The notes under the pieces: generated by a model
Databases searched by the model: none
What the model saw: the letters and a program-made list of their open reading frames with translations, nothing else
What the model was told of the DNA's origin: nothing
Part shown: positions 39,111-51,500 of the stretch, piece by piece
Numbering within the stretch: the stretch's first letter is position 1
Layout: each line of letters starts with the position of its first letter
Assembly: GCF_958450345.1 (NCBI RefSeq)
Contig: NC_088780.1
Span: forward strand, 108,946,226-109,010,225
Direction: 5' to 3'
DNA length: 64,000 nt
Source of the DNA: Calliphora vicina
Taxonomy: Eukaryota; Arthropoda; Insecta; Diptera; Calliphoridae
Made by a program: the position numbers and the translations under genes

Positions 39111-39228
39111 TTGAATTTCAAATACAAAAATTATTGAATAGATAATTTTCGTAATTGAAACACAAAAAATAACAAAAATGTGTTTTCAATTACGAAAATT
39201 ATCTATTCAATCATTTTTGTATTTAAAG
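39111..39228. repeat. Inverted repeat with about 42-bp arms
   Basis: AAATACAAAAATTATTGAAT followed by AGATAATTTTCGTAATTGAA faces its complement at 39187-39228. It is probably part of a miniature element starting near 38,935. Confidence 0.65.
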
Positions 39229-39371
39229 TGCATCCAATATTTTTCTAAAATATGTTTGAATTCAGTTTTTGAAATATCTAAAAAAAATCATTTGATTTAA
39301 ATAAGTGATTTAGATTTTAATAATTTTCGAAGAATGTAGCTTATTTAGATTTTTTTTAGTAATGTAAATAC

Positions 39372-39719
39372 ACCAATACCCCGGTTTGCGTCGTTTCGAA
39401 GTTGCGTCGATTTTGTTTCAATTTCCGTCGCATGGCTTCGTCGTTGCGTCGTTAATCCTTCGATTTGCATCGTTTTTGTTTCAGTTTGCGCCGCATGTCT
39501 TCTAAGTTGCGTCGTTTGTACTTCGTTCGATCTGCGTAGTTAATATGAAAATGTTCGTATCGAAAAATCTATTTTTTTAACTAAAATTATGAATCTCGGA
39601 ACCAATTAAATGAAAATTAATACAAATGTGTGGAAAATCGTGCTTCGATCTGCGTCGTTTCGGTTTGCGTCGTGTTTCACCGGTTCTAATTTGAGACGCA
39701 AACCGGGGTATTAGTGCAA
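39372..39719. mobile_element. CGTCG-rich inverted-repeat element
   Basis: The ends ACCAATACCCCGGTTTGCGT and GACGCAAACCGGGGTATTAG are inverted repeats. The interior repeats TTGCGTCGTTTCG-like phrases. A related fragment lies in the left palindrome arm at 26,700-26,950. Confidence 0.75.
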
Positions 39720-40675
39720 ATCTTATATATAAATAGGCCACACGTTTTTTTGTGGTACATTTTTAAGTATATTATTGTCCACCAATATTGATGAAACCTA
39801 TATGGGTTAAAAGATTATTTTCTCTAGATGTGCACAATATACATTTTTTTTAAAAAATTCTTTCCATAAAAGTGTTAAAAAGCGTTTTAAATTTGCTTGA
39901 AAAACAACAACAACATGTTTATGCACATCTAAATACACTTGTATTTGTACACAAACGTGAAAAATATTTTTACTTATACTCAAAGTAACTGTATAATTTC
40001 GTTATTAGTGGTCGAATTTTGACCACCAGGCGATCCTAGTATATATAAATTCCTTAATTTATGTATTTAAATATTATATTACTAAAACAATTATAATCAA
40101 TGTTATAAGTTCACAAATAAAATGTTCTTATGTTTAGATAAAAATAGTGGATAAACAAGGAGTAACATAAATCACATTAGATTAGATTAGTAAAACTAAA
40201 TAGAGTTTAATGTTAGGCAAAACTTTATAATAACCACAGAGTATTGATCAACACTCAATATGGCATTATTAATATAGTTCTAATTAAAATTTTAATATGA
40301 AAATATCCTTAGTTTAACGTAATAAATGCAATTGCTATCAAATTACTCTTAATAATAACTCCCATTAGTGCAGTTCTCTTTTAAATTTGTATACAAACAC
40401 AACAACACAAATTAAGTACCGTATTGGATCTCCTCACTCACTCCACTCTTTCCATTTTCCTTTCATTTAATTGTTTTTCTAGTAAGTCTCGGTGGGGATA
40501 ACATTAAAATTTATAACTTTTAGTTAATTTGTGAAAAATATTGTTAATATTAATGAAATAAATTTAAAAAATAGTGAAATTTTGTAAATTAAATTATAGT
40601 CTACAATATTATTGTGAAAGAATTAAAAATTGTTTAATGTAAACGATATAAAAGTGAATTTAAAAATTTGCAAAT

Positions 40676-41260
40676 AAAATTGTCGTTAATGGCGTGATGT
40701 TTTTAATTCGTTTGCTTCGTTTTTTGTCGAATAGTTTGGTGTGGTCGTTCATTTAATTCGTTCGGTTCGTCGTCGGTAAAATGAAAAGAAAAGTCGAGTG
40801 TGATAAAAATTATAAAATTAAATTTAAAAAAAAGTCAGTAATATAAATAAAAGAAAGGAATATATTAAGAAAATTTAAATGAAAATCATAATGCAAAAAT
40901 AAAAATCTATGGCCTTTTGATAATATGTATGATTGTAACATACATATGTATATATTTATGCAAATAAGTGAAAGTGTATTTTTGTTTGTGTTTAAAAATT
41001 AAATAATATTGCATTTAGGAAAAAATCGTCGTTCATAATTTTTCAAATAAAATTTTGTTAATGGTGTATGTATTACGAAATTCGTATTGATCGTGTTCGT
41101 TCGTTTAATAAGTCGTTCAGTTCGCTGGCGCGCCGGAAAAATAAAAAAATGAGTGTGTTAAAAATAAATATATGAAAAAAAGTTAAAGAATGTAATATAT
41201 TTAAATAAATGATAAAAATGCTACATATATGGCCTTTTTAATATGTATGTAAATATATAT
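40676..41260 (+). repeat. Tandem duplication of the outer block of the right arm
   Basis: Two diverged copies (about 40,676-41,045 and 41,046-41,260) share AAATAAAATTGTCGTTAATGG-like starts, a TTCGTTC-rich stretch before an ATG, and TATATGGCCTTTTTAATATG-like ends. The left arm has only one such block (about 22,900-23,340). Confidence 0.6.
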
Positions 41261-42269
41261 ATTTGTGTGTTTTTTTTAAATAAATTTATTATAAATAGGT
41301 AGTCAAAGTGTTTTAAATATAAATATGAAATGTGTTAAAATGTAAAAAAAAATAAAAATCAATTGTCATCTTTCATCATCACTTTCAAGGTAATTTTAAT
41401 ATTTTAAATAAAATTTAGAATTTAAGTTTTAAATACATAATATTTTTATTAAATAATAATTTTGTTCCGTTTGGCTAATTTGGCAAATTAAAACAGAAAA
41501 ATTTTATAAGTCGAGTATTAATTATTTATCCGTTTCAGAATATTTTAAGAATTTTGGTTAGAATTTTGATAGTGAATATTTTAAATGTTTATATCGTATT
41601 TGGGATTTTTAGACAATATTTTGAGTTTTTGTATAATTTGTTGATTTTTTCTAATTTTATATTTATTAAAATATTTTTTTTTCAACAAAAATTTGTTTTA
41701 TATCTATTTATTTCTATAAAAATTTGCAATGTTTTTCTTATTTCTTCAATATGCTAATTTCGTTATTAAAGAAAAACAATAATTTTTTGGCTTTAAAAAT
41801 TTTAAGCATAAAATGCTTTTTTAATTTCGGTTACCTGTTTACACAATAGCATTCTCAATCTCAACTCTTTACACAACAGCATTCTCAACTAAATGATTTT
41901 TTTTATTTATTTTTAATTTTTAAGTTTAATACATAATTCCATTTGAATTCATGTTAAATGTTTTTATATTGAAATGTTAATGTTGTTTAAATAAGTCAGT
42001 TTATAGTGATAACAAATTCTGAAAAACTTCCTTGAAAACATAAATTTACATAACAAAAAAGTCTAACTTTTGGGAAGTAAGCTCTTTTTTCAAAATCGCG
42101 CTAGATTCATTTCATAACCATAAATATTGCTACAATGATGTGAATGGCAACTTAAACATATTATAGTTACAGCAATTATGTAAATAATTACAGCAACTAT
42201 AATATTGTTAAAAAAAACTTTTAAAAATTTTTAAATGGTTATTGTAAACGTGTACAACTATATTTTTTC
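41261..42269. other. AT-rich non-genic DNA
   Basis: A direct repeat of ACACAAYAGCATTCTCAA lies at about 41,840-41,890. No gene recognised. Confidence 0.5.
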
Positions 42270-42588
42270 CCTTCTTGTAGGGTCAAATGTTGTCCGATTC
42301 TCGTTATTTCAGAGTACATACTTAGAACTAATTTAAACAAAATTTTATCAGAATTGCGTCATAATCAACATATTGATGACTTCTCAAAAAGTATTCAGGG
42401 ACATTTATATGATGGCTAGGTAAAATAATTATAAATTTTAGCTCTTTTTGTTTGCGCCCTATCGTGTTTTCAAAAGACATACAGATGGACAAACTTAGCT
42501 AGATCGTTTTAGAAATTCATAAGGACATATATTTAATTTTGTGGGTCTGCGATGTATAACTCTTTTGTGACGGTGGGTATAAAAATAT
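42270..42588 (+). repeat. Degenerate snap-back repeat
   Basis: Contains ATCAACATATTGATGAC and TTAGCTAGATCGTTTTAGAA, and ends GACGGTGGGTATAAAAATA, like the copies at 10.2 and 32.1 kb. Confidence 0.55.
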
Positions 42589-42762
42589 ATGAATAATCTG
42601 TATTTTCATGCCGGAAAAGGAAAAACAATTTTACACATTTATAAGCTAAAATAAAAGCGGATACAAATATTATTAAAAATCTTTTCATATAGCACTCTGG
42701 CGGCCATTGTTCGAAATTAAGGTTTGGTTTTAGTCTTTGCTAAATGAAATAAACAAGCATAT

Positions 42763-43632
42763 GGGCATTTCCACCGAAATGTCCAGCGAGACCAGAAAAG
42801 TGTTTGAAAATACATTGTTTTATCCCATTTTCATAGGGAAACAATCAAATTTAAATAATGTAAAGAAATTTTCCATTTATTCATAACCCATTTCGAGATA
42901 TTCGAATGCTTTTCTGATTTGAATATTTATAATGCACATTTTGTTTTGATACAAGTTCTTAGAGAGAGACATTATGCATTGGCTTTTGATATCTAAAATC
43001 TTCCTGAGGGTACAAAGAGTCAAAAAAGAATGCATAAGAAACCAAGCGATTGCAAATAACTGTAAGTTTTTGCTTTGCATTATCGCATATTTCGATGTCC
43101 CGTGCGACATTGAAAAACAACATTTGGTATCAGTGCGTCGAAAGTATATGCAGGAAGATTATCAAATATTGAGTCCAAACAGAGATTTTTTATACAATTA
43201 AAATAAAAGAAAAAGCAACAGAAACTACATAAATATGATGATGGAAAAAAATGTCCCGTGCGACTGTGATTAAAATTAATTTAAAAAAAAGTATAACTAA
43301 TTTTTGCGTAAAATCAAAACCATTTTTAAGAGGCATCAATGCACAACTTTCTAAAACTAGTCACATTTAAATATTGCATCTGGTTTCGCTGAAATTGACG
43401 TTCGAATGGATGACCGCGAAAATGACTTCTGTATTTGTCCCGTGCGAATGCCTCGGTTATTTGCAATTACCTTGAAAATGAAAACTTGCCCAAAATCAAA
43501 CTTAGCACCAATTATAGGGCTAATTGAGAGCTATAAACTAAGCCTTTTCTCAAACTAAAATTTCGATTTATTTTGAAATTTTTTCACTTTAAATGTGTAC
43601 GACGGTCCCGTGCTACATAATGGAATTGCCCA
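42763..43632. mobile_element. 870-bp inverted-repeat element with TA flanks
   Basis: The ends TGGGCATTTCC and GGAATTGCCCA have TA on both sides (42761-42762, 43633-43634). The phrase GTCCCGTGCGA occurs three times inside, and a variant (GTCCCGTGCTA) near the right end. A 75-codon plus-strand frame (42974-43201) has no recognised domain. Confidence 0.7.
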
Positions 43633-43634
43633 TA

Positions 43635-46600
43635 GTTAAATCTACATATCATGAACGGCACCAAAGGTACTCAGGGCCTAATATTGTGAAAAGAAACAAA
43701 TAAAAATTTCCAAATTGTGTTTATAGTTTTAAAATCTAGATTTTACGATCTTTAAACCAAGTGAAACTAAATATTTTTTAAGATTCAAAACGAGGAAGCG
43801 TTCAAATAAAAGTATCTTTCGTATAAACTTCTTAAGTTTTAATACTATTCGTTTTGCACAACGACAACCTGAATCATAGGTAGTAGTAGCACACTCAGTT
43901 CAGAACCGACCCCTGAATAAATAAAATTTTTTCAAGTCCTATATACTCTTCATTTTATATTTATTCGGTGGATTCAGCAATAATTTATTTTATAATAGTA
44001 TTTGGCATGTATAATAGAATATATTTCATTATATCATCTACAGTATAACATTAATTGTTAAATTTTATTCGTTGATTAAGTATGTATATGCATATTTTAT
44101 ATAATATTTTGTTGCCATTAACTGCGTTTTATCAATGACAAGAGTGTAAATGTGTAAACGTAGTACATAATTTAATTATTGTTTAAATAATTGTTGTGAA
44201 TATCAAGTCTTTTAATTGTATGTTGTAAAATGTAACTTTGGTGTATTCAAGTTAATATTATTGTATTATTTAATTCTAATTTAATTCTTTAAATTACAAA
44301 ACAAACAAACAATAGCCGGAAGCAAATGAAACCAACATACATACAAATAGAAAAGAGAAATTTATTCATTAGAAATCAAAAGAAACTATAAATTTAAGTT
44401 GTCATAATGTAAAAGGAAACATTATAAAACGTAAGAAATGTGCATAATTTGTGATGACCAATGTTTTTTTAAATTTAAAGGCCCCATTATGTATTATTAA
44501 ATAAGTGCTTTGAATTATAAATTTTTTTGTTGAAATTTTAGAACCCCCATTTTATAAGACAAAACCATTTGAATGGTAAGAAATTTTTAATTTTTTTCTA
44601 AATTTGTTTTACTAATTAATTCCCTAAAACAATTATACATGATAATTCCTTTAAGGTTTAACATTTCGTTTTACCAAATGACGCCTTTGAATAAATTATT
44701 TATATGTTTTTACACCATTTCAGTGTTTATTGCTTTATTTGTATTACATATATTCAAATCAAAAAGCTTTTAAAATATAATTAGTACTTAAATCTACATA
44801 CAATTATATTTAAAAAATATCAACTACATATTTATTTGGTATTACAATTATACATAAAGAATTGTTAGATCATAAACTGAACAAATGTATGCTTCATTTT
44901 GTAAAACGAAAAAGTGACATACAAAAATTAAATTTTTAAAAATGTCCCTGTAATTTTCAAAAGAAAATCTTAAATTTTAAAATGTTTTCTTCTAAAATGA
45001 GGACTTTGAATTTAAAAAATGCCCCTGTAGTTATTAAGTTTCGTTAACTTGACTACCGTTAACTGCAAATGTCTTTATTTTAAATCTTTAAATTGTAACT
45101 CAAAATATCGTAATTGCTACGGTCAAATTTTGAGTGTCTTACTTTTTAATTTTCGCCTTCTTTTTGATTAGAGTCTCATCATTATAATTAACAACATGCA
45201 TTTTTCCATTGAATTTTCGTTTTACAAAATGAATAACAAGTAATAGTTTTTTTTTTTTTGGTTTAACAAATCTCCTTGCTAATCAAAAGATTTATTGTTC
45301 TTAAACAATTATTTAAAACTGACCTAAACAGGGTTGATTGTTTGTAATACGATTCGAAAATCATTGAATTTGTATGCTAAATACATTATAGGGAAAAATG
45401 TCGATCAAAAAAATGGATTTTTGAACATCTTCCCAATTCGATACATGTTTTCCATGATCATACAAAATTCAAAGTTCACCAGAAATTTAAAATTCGCTTT
45501 AGTTTCGTTTTTATTCATATTTTTTTTTAACAAAATACCTAAAGTAAAACTGCAAATAACTTAAGAACTTTTTATCCGAATCTATCTATTGTTTTCCAGA
45601 AATCCGTTTCTCATCAAAACAGGATATAGCATGAAAAATCTTCCTTAGTCAAATGATTTCTCAAGAAGCCATTTTCAAAAGATTTTCCTTGAATATAAGA
45701 GGTTGCACGATACCCATAATGATCAGATAATTTTCTAAATATATAAGAAATTTACTATTATGTATATTAAATTCTTATAATTTTAATAATGAAAGCTGTT
45801 TCGACGATCTTGATTTATAACTGTTTTATAAATAATATCTAACGATTTTACAACATTTTTTAACCTCGATGAAAGACAAACCAAAGCGAATTTAAAATAG
45901 TTTAGTTTCGTCCCTATAATACGAAAGTGTTTCCTTTTGAATCCGATTACGAAGCAACCCACTCAGCTAAGTACGCAACTAAACCGAGAAGTTCCATTGA
46001 AATATTTTTTTTTTAAAAGAAAATCCATAATAAATAATATGAAATATAATTAAAAGATCACTAAAATATATGCTAATTAAAATTTGTTATTTGCTTTGTA
46101 TATATTTATTTTTATTTTAAATTCCCTACAATCATGCATAATTGATTTTGTTTAATTTGGAGCGTTTTTAAACAAAAATGTAAATAATAATCAAATAATT
46201 AAAGCACATAATACTTATAAATCTATAAAAATAGTTATGTATTTAAAAACTGTAGTGTTCCAAAGAAAATATATGAAACTTAACACACTCAAATGAGTAA
46301 GGACTCACTAAAAAATAGAGTCTGGTGGAAACCGTTCAAACCTAATATTCGGCATAATTTTAATCAAAATTTTATATGTGTCTCATTTAAAATAGTTGAA
46401 AAATAGCTGGATTTACAAAACTTACGCGTGTCAAAAAAATAAGAAAACTGCTTCCATTGTCTCAATATTATATTTCAAAATTGTTCAAAATTCTTTAATA
46501 AATCCAAGAGCTGTAGAAAAATGGTGACCTCAAATCGGACTAAATCTAAGAAAGATGAACTTTGATCATTGCTTTACCTACTTCATCGAAGACTCTGGGC

Positions 46601-48379
46601 AAAAAAAAAATGGATGATGGATTTAATTGCAGGGTGATAATATTCTGAATAAACGGTTGATTTTAATTACTTAGGTTAAATTCGGTAGACGGAAGATTTT
46701 AAGGAAGTGTTTTTCCCATTTCCATAAACCTAAAAAAACCAAAGTCCAAAACTATTTAGGTTTGTGTTTCCCCACAGGATGTTGGTCGACCGTAGTCATT
46801 CATTGCCCATTACTTTAGTTTATTCTTAAACTTTGCAAAGTGTCGTGGATAGCTTGAATGCCTTCTCGTTTCTAATATTGACATGATGACTTGGAACCCA
46901 TATTATTTTCAATATTTTGCCAATTATAGTAAGAGTTTATTTCATGTTTACATTTTAAAAGGTTTTAAACTATCGCATGAATATCCGCAAAATAGTTGGA
47001 GTTTTGTTATCAATCATATTGTAAATAATAAAGTATTTTTCGTCTTAGTTCATGGAAATAGATTTGAACTATATGTATATATTCTGTTACATCTATCAGT
47101 AGTAATATAAATCTCTGGTACGATATTTATTACCTTTTGATTTCTGATCATCGCGGTCATTTACTAGCCATTCTCCAATTACCATGAATCTGGTTGCAGC
47201 TATAGCTGCCTTATATTTCAGCTGTATTTTAATCGGTAGTATTGATAAAATGTTCTCAATATCTTTAGTCAATATCTTGTTTTTTGAAGAGGTTTAATAT
47301 TAACCTTCTTCTCTAACGATGTTCACCAATTCATATCCTAGATGCTCATGAGAATCTAATCAAATCTGACTGATCGAATTATTTGTGGTCTTAAAAATCT
47401 GATATTTCACCTCTGAAGGTGCTGGGTGTCAAAGTCGATGACTTGTCATATCCACTACTAGTCTGAGAAATGAAAATGTTCTGAGTCCAATTTCGAACAC
47501 ACAAATTCTAAAGCTTTTCAGTTTCGAGTAAAACTGAGCGGTAATTCGACCCCAACTTAGATTCACCATTTTTTGAAGTTTGCTATTTTTAGACCTTTAT
47601 CTTTATCGAATACGAATGCGAGAATTAGCCCCCAGAGCTTTGAATTAATTAATTCAATTTGAGCTTAATTCGCAAAATTCTTAATTAGGATTAAAAAAAT
47701 GTGATCCATTCATCCATAAATTCATTCCCAATATCTAATTATTTAGCTACATTTAAATAGAATTAATGATGAATTCAATACATTTGAAGTACAAAGGAAT
47801 TAAGCCTATGAATTAATTCATAATGAATTCATTAACGGAATGGTTAAGAAATGAAATTGAGGGCAATTTCGTTAAAGCTTTTATTTTTGGAACACTCTAG
47901 TAAACAGTCAGTGAGAAAATAATTTAAATTTTACATAAAAAAACAATAATCAATGCAAATACATATAATAAATAAAATATAGGACTTAAACATTACTTTT
48001 TATATACTTAAATATCATGCAGAAACCATGCTTTTTTAACAACTAATTGTACAAGTAATAAAAATAAAATTAAATCTTATTTGCAATTTTTGCCACAGAC
48101 TGTTGGTAATACAATATTTAGATAAACATATTTAATAAATAAATCTACATAATTTATAAACTACTAATTACTAGAAAAACATAATGTTGAGTACATAATT
48201 GTTTAATATTTATAATAATTGCATTGTGTGTATTTAAAAACTTTAGTTCTGTTATTGTATCATTAATTAATTGTGTGTATATTGTGAGTTGATTAGTTAT
48301 TTATGTATAGTTTAGTATATTTTAATATGCTATGGTAATAATAATTGTTATAATTTCATTAATACATAATATTACTCCA
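43635..48379. other. AT-rich 3' flank of INPP5F
   Basis: No further coding exon recognised on either strand. The region 46,500-47,550 is somewhat less AT-rich and may be a decayed transposon. TGGAACACTCTAG at about 47,889 looks like one end of a TAGAGTGT-type hAT miniature element whose other end I could not place. Confidence 0.45.
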
Positions 48380-48385
48380 TTTATT
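48380..48385 (-). terminator. Candidate polyadenylation signal of INPP5F
   Basis: Minus-strand AATAAA lies 21 bases past the TAA of exon J. That would make a very short 3' UTR. Other signals further down could be used instead. Confidence 0.35.
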
Positions 48386-48405
48386 GTGTTTAGTAGGCCT
48401 TTAGT

Positions 48406-48534
48406 TTACAAAGCAATTAATTTGGTTTTACAATTTGACTCCTGCCACATTTCCTCCAATTGCAGTTTGTTACTAGCGCCACGCTCGGGCGGAGAATTTT
48501 CAGCTGAAGCCGTAGTGGGTGTTAAAACGCCAGA
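48406..48534 (-). CDS. INPP5F: INPP5F exon J, C-terminus and stop
   Basis: After an ATTTCAG acceptor (phase 0), 42 codons end NKLQLEEMWQESNCKTKLIA-L and TAA at 48408-48406. Human INPP5F ends NELKKMFIQCQTRIIQI, a similar amphipathic end, which supports this as the true last exon. Confidence 0.8.
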   Translation of the reverse strand, partial: SGVLTPTTASAENSPPERGASNKLQLEEMWQESNCKTKLIAL

Positions 48535-51500
48535 CTGAAATGGTTTAATAATAAAATTCATGTAATAATGATTTAGTTGTTAGTTTAGTTTTATTTTTCT
48601 TGAATTTACCTTGGTGGCAATTTTTCTAGGATCCAAATTCATGCCAATATTTTGTACTCCTTTGGCTATTTTTGTTAGAGGACTTGTCATTGATTTGAAT
48701 TGATTTAATTTGCTGCTATTAATGGGTAATTTTAAATCTTTTGGCGATATTGATCTATAATTTAGATACGTAAAGGGAATATTGGATATTTTTTAGGAAG
48801 TTTTGTTTAGTTACCAAAAAAGAAAGAACAATAAATGAGGAGTTTGGTTTTATAATTTTGTTTTATTATTTAAAATTCTATAAAGAACACATTGATAAAT
48901 AAGTTTTGAATACAATACATTTGTAGACAACAAACATGTGTGCATTTAAAGCTTTCGGTGCATAAATAATACATTTACTATTTATTTATATGGTTTAAGT
49001 GTTTAAATAAAACAATACTTAAAAAATCAAAAAGTTACATATTTAAAAGAAATTTAACTAAAATCATGGCTATTACAAATACATTTCTTTTGTAAATATG
49101 AAATTTGTTAAGATATTTTGGAAGTTATTTTTAACAACTTCCAAACTAATTTCAGATAAAAATGAGGAGTACATATTTCATAGCTAATTATTTTGTTTCT
49201 ACGTATTTATTTAATAATTTGGTAAAACATTATAAGATAATTCACTTTTGATTCAATGAACAGGACGAACCATCACCCTATGTTAAATTAATTGTTTTCC
49301 ACATTTATTTGGAATTTGTTTTTTTTCTACTTGGTTTGGGTATAGCAAAAGAAATAATCACTAAGGATTCTCAAAGAGGAAGATAATTGATAACAACTGG
49401 AGAACTGTAAAGAAAACATTCTAGTAAAGTGAAGGAACAATCACTTTTGAGATTTACTTTACTGAACAAAGCGTTAAAGGTTAAATCCGAAGTCGATTGA
49501 ACTTACATAAGTGTTTGCGCGAGATTTTCGTCCACTTTTGTTGGCTGCGAAATTCCACTTAGTTCGGAATTCTTCTTTAGTTGGCACAGCCATTCCTGTA
49601 TTTTTTAATAATCCTTTAATAATTGACCAATATTCCCTAATATCGAGACATATATGAGCTTTACAAAATTTAATCCATTACCCTGTTTGAAATTCTAATA
49701 CAAAGTGTTAACCATTTATTGATTTTACACGCGACTATCGAGATGACCACCTCTTCTTTTTTACAGTTGGACATAATTGAATTTTTTCGCTTTCGGACTT
49801 ATGGATACATTTAATTTGTGACTTATGGTGACCTAAATCTCTGTATGGCAAAGCATGAAGCTTTTTTATGGATCGTACCTATGCGATACTGACACAATCT
49901 GTTGAAGCTGTCCTGAGGTACAGTAGCCCTTGAATGTCGCTTATAATGTCGAGATATGACTGATTTATTTTATTAGTCTATTGCATGATTACATTTAGCA
50001 TGTTTTCATGGGAAACTTCTGTATTCGCTAGAACCTTGTGTGTATAGGTTGCATCCTTTTGGTAATAACTACATTAAATTAATTATACTATCTTTAACAA
50101 CGTTAGAATCTATTATCGCTTCCTTTTTTATGTAACTTTGTTGGATGTACTTTACTGGTTTTTAGCGAGTAAATATTGTTTTCACCAAATTATGCTTGTT
50201 GTTTTCACATTATAAAACAATTCTACAAAAGCACTATGTGTAATCTTATTTAAATACGAAACGTATTCCTTCTTCGAGGAAATATTTATCTACATACAAT
50301 AAAAAAAGATTTTCGTCTCCAATTAAAAGTTTAAATTTGTTTTATTTTTGAGCTTTATAACTCTCAGGTTAGATCTAAAAATCGAATAGAGCCTAATCAA
50401 AACCATTAAATATTCACACAATTTCGATTTCTGTTTTCAAGAAAGACACAACTGTTGAATTATTTATTTTCTAAAGTTCTTTTTTTAAAAGGTACATAAC
50501 CTAGACCTTTAAAAAGGCCATTTTATAGTATTTTCTCTTTAATAAATAGGACATATTTTTAAAAAGGTACATTTTTCAAAAACGAACTTGTAACAAAGTT
50601 GCAGACAAATCATTTTATAATCCCTACCTAAAACTTTAACAAATTTCATATAAACAATAAAAAACTAAAATAGTTTGTATACAATAAAATCATCGTTTTT
50701 TTACATTAATAATTTTTACAAAATAAAAAACATCACATACAAAATAAATACTAATGAAAAATTGCAATATAATTAACATAAAATAAAAAATAAAAAACAT
50801 CTTACAAACAACTACAAAGAAGAAGTAGTACATTTATAATACTAATAAAGAAATCATATATGTATGAGGTATATCAATAATAAATTGTTTTCGAGTAAAA
50901 ATTAACATTTGTAACATTAATAAGTATAGAACAATACGCAAGCCACCATTACAGTACATACGAATTATTATTATTACAACTAAGTATGTTTTGTCTGTTG
51001 CACAATACAATCACAATTATGTATAAAATACCGACCTTTGTTGCATAGCGTCTGCTGTAAAATTACCCCCATCATCCTGCACACAAATTTGAGGATTTGG
51101 TGTTATGGGCCTTACCAGCGGTGCATTCTCCAAGAGACCCGTGGGAAATGTCACATTATTTGCCACCGACGATATAGAAATGGACGAAACATCTTCCAAA
51201 TGTTTGGCATGGTTGTCTTTATCGCCAAATTGTTGCATACCAGCAGATGTGGGTGACTGTTGAGTTGCCGCGGCAGCCTCTTGAGCATTACCCATGACAA
51301 TACCCACCGAGGGTAGGAAATTATTTTCATTATTAAAATTAACCTTTTCCGCTGCTGTTATAGCAGATATGGCCAATTCAGTGTCGGAATCAATTTCTGG
51401 TTCATAGATACTGCTGTCATTCTCCTCCGAATCTGAACCACTTGAGTATTTGGGTTGTCGGCCAACGGTAAACATGGGTTTCTCTGTTGCCTCAATGGCC

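Larger units (their letters stand above)
35490..41050 (+). repeat. Right arm of the giant diverged palindrome
   Basis: Inverted partner of 22,900-29,890. Its own later insertions include the nested palindromes at 36,738-38,912 and the CGTCG element at 39,372-39,719. The segment 39,880-40,040 matches left 24,000-24,200 but at a non-colinear position. Confidence 0.85.

Noticed and set aside
46500..47550. Possible decayed LINE or other transposon
   Set aside because: Composition differs slightly from its surroundings, but no reverse transcriptase or endonuclease motif could be read in any frame.
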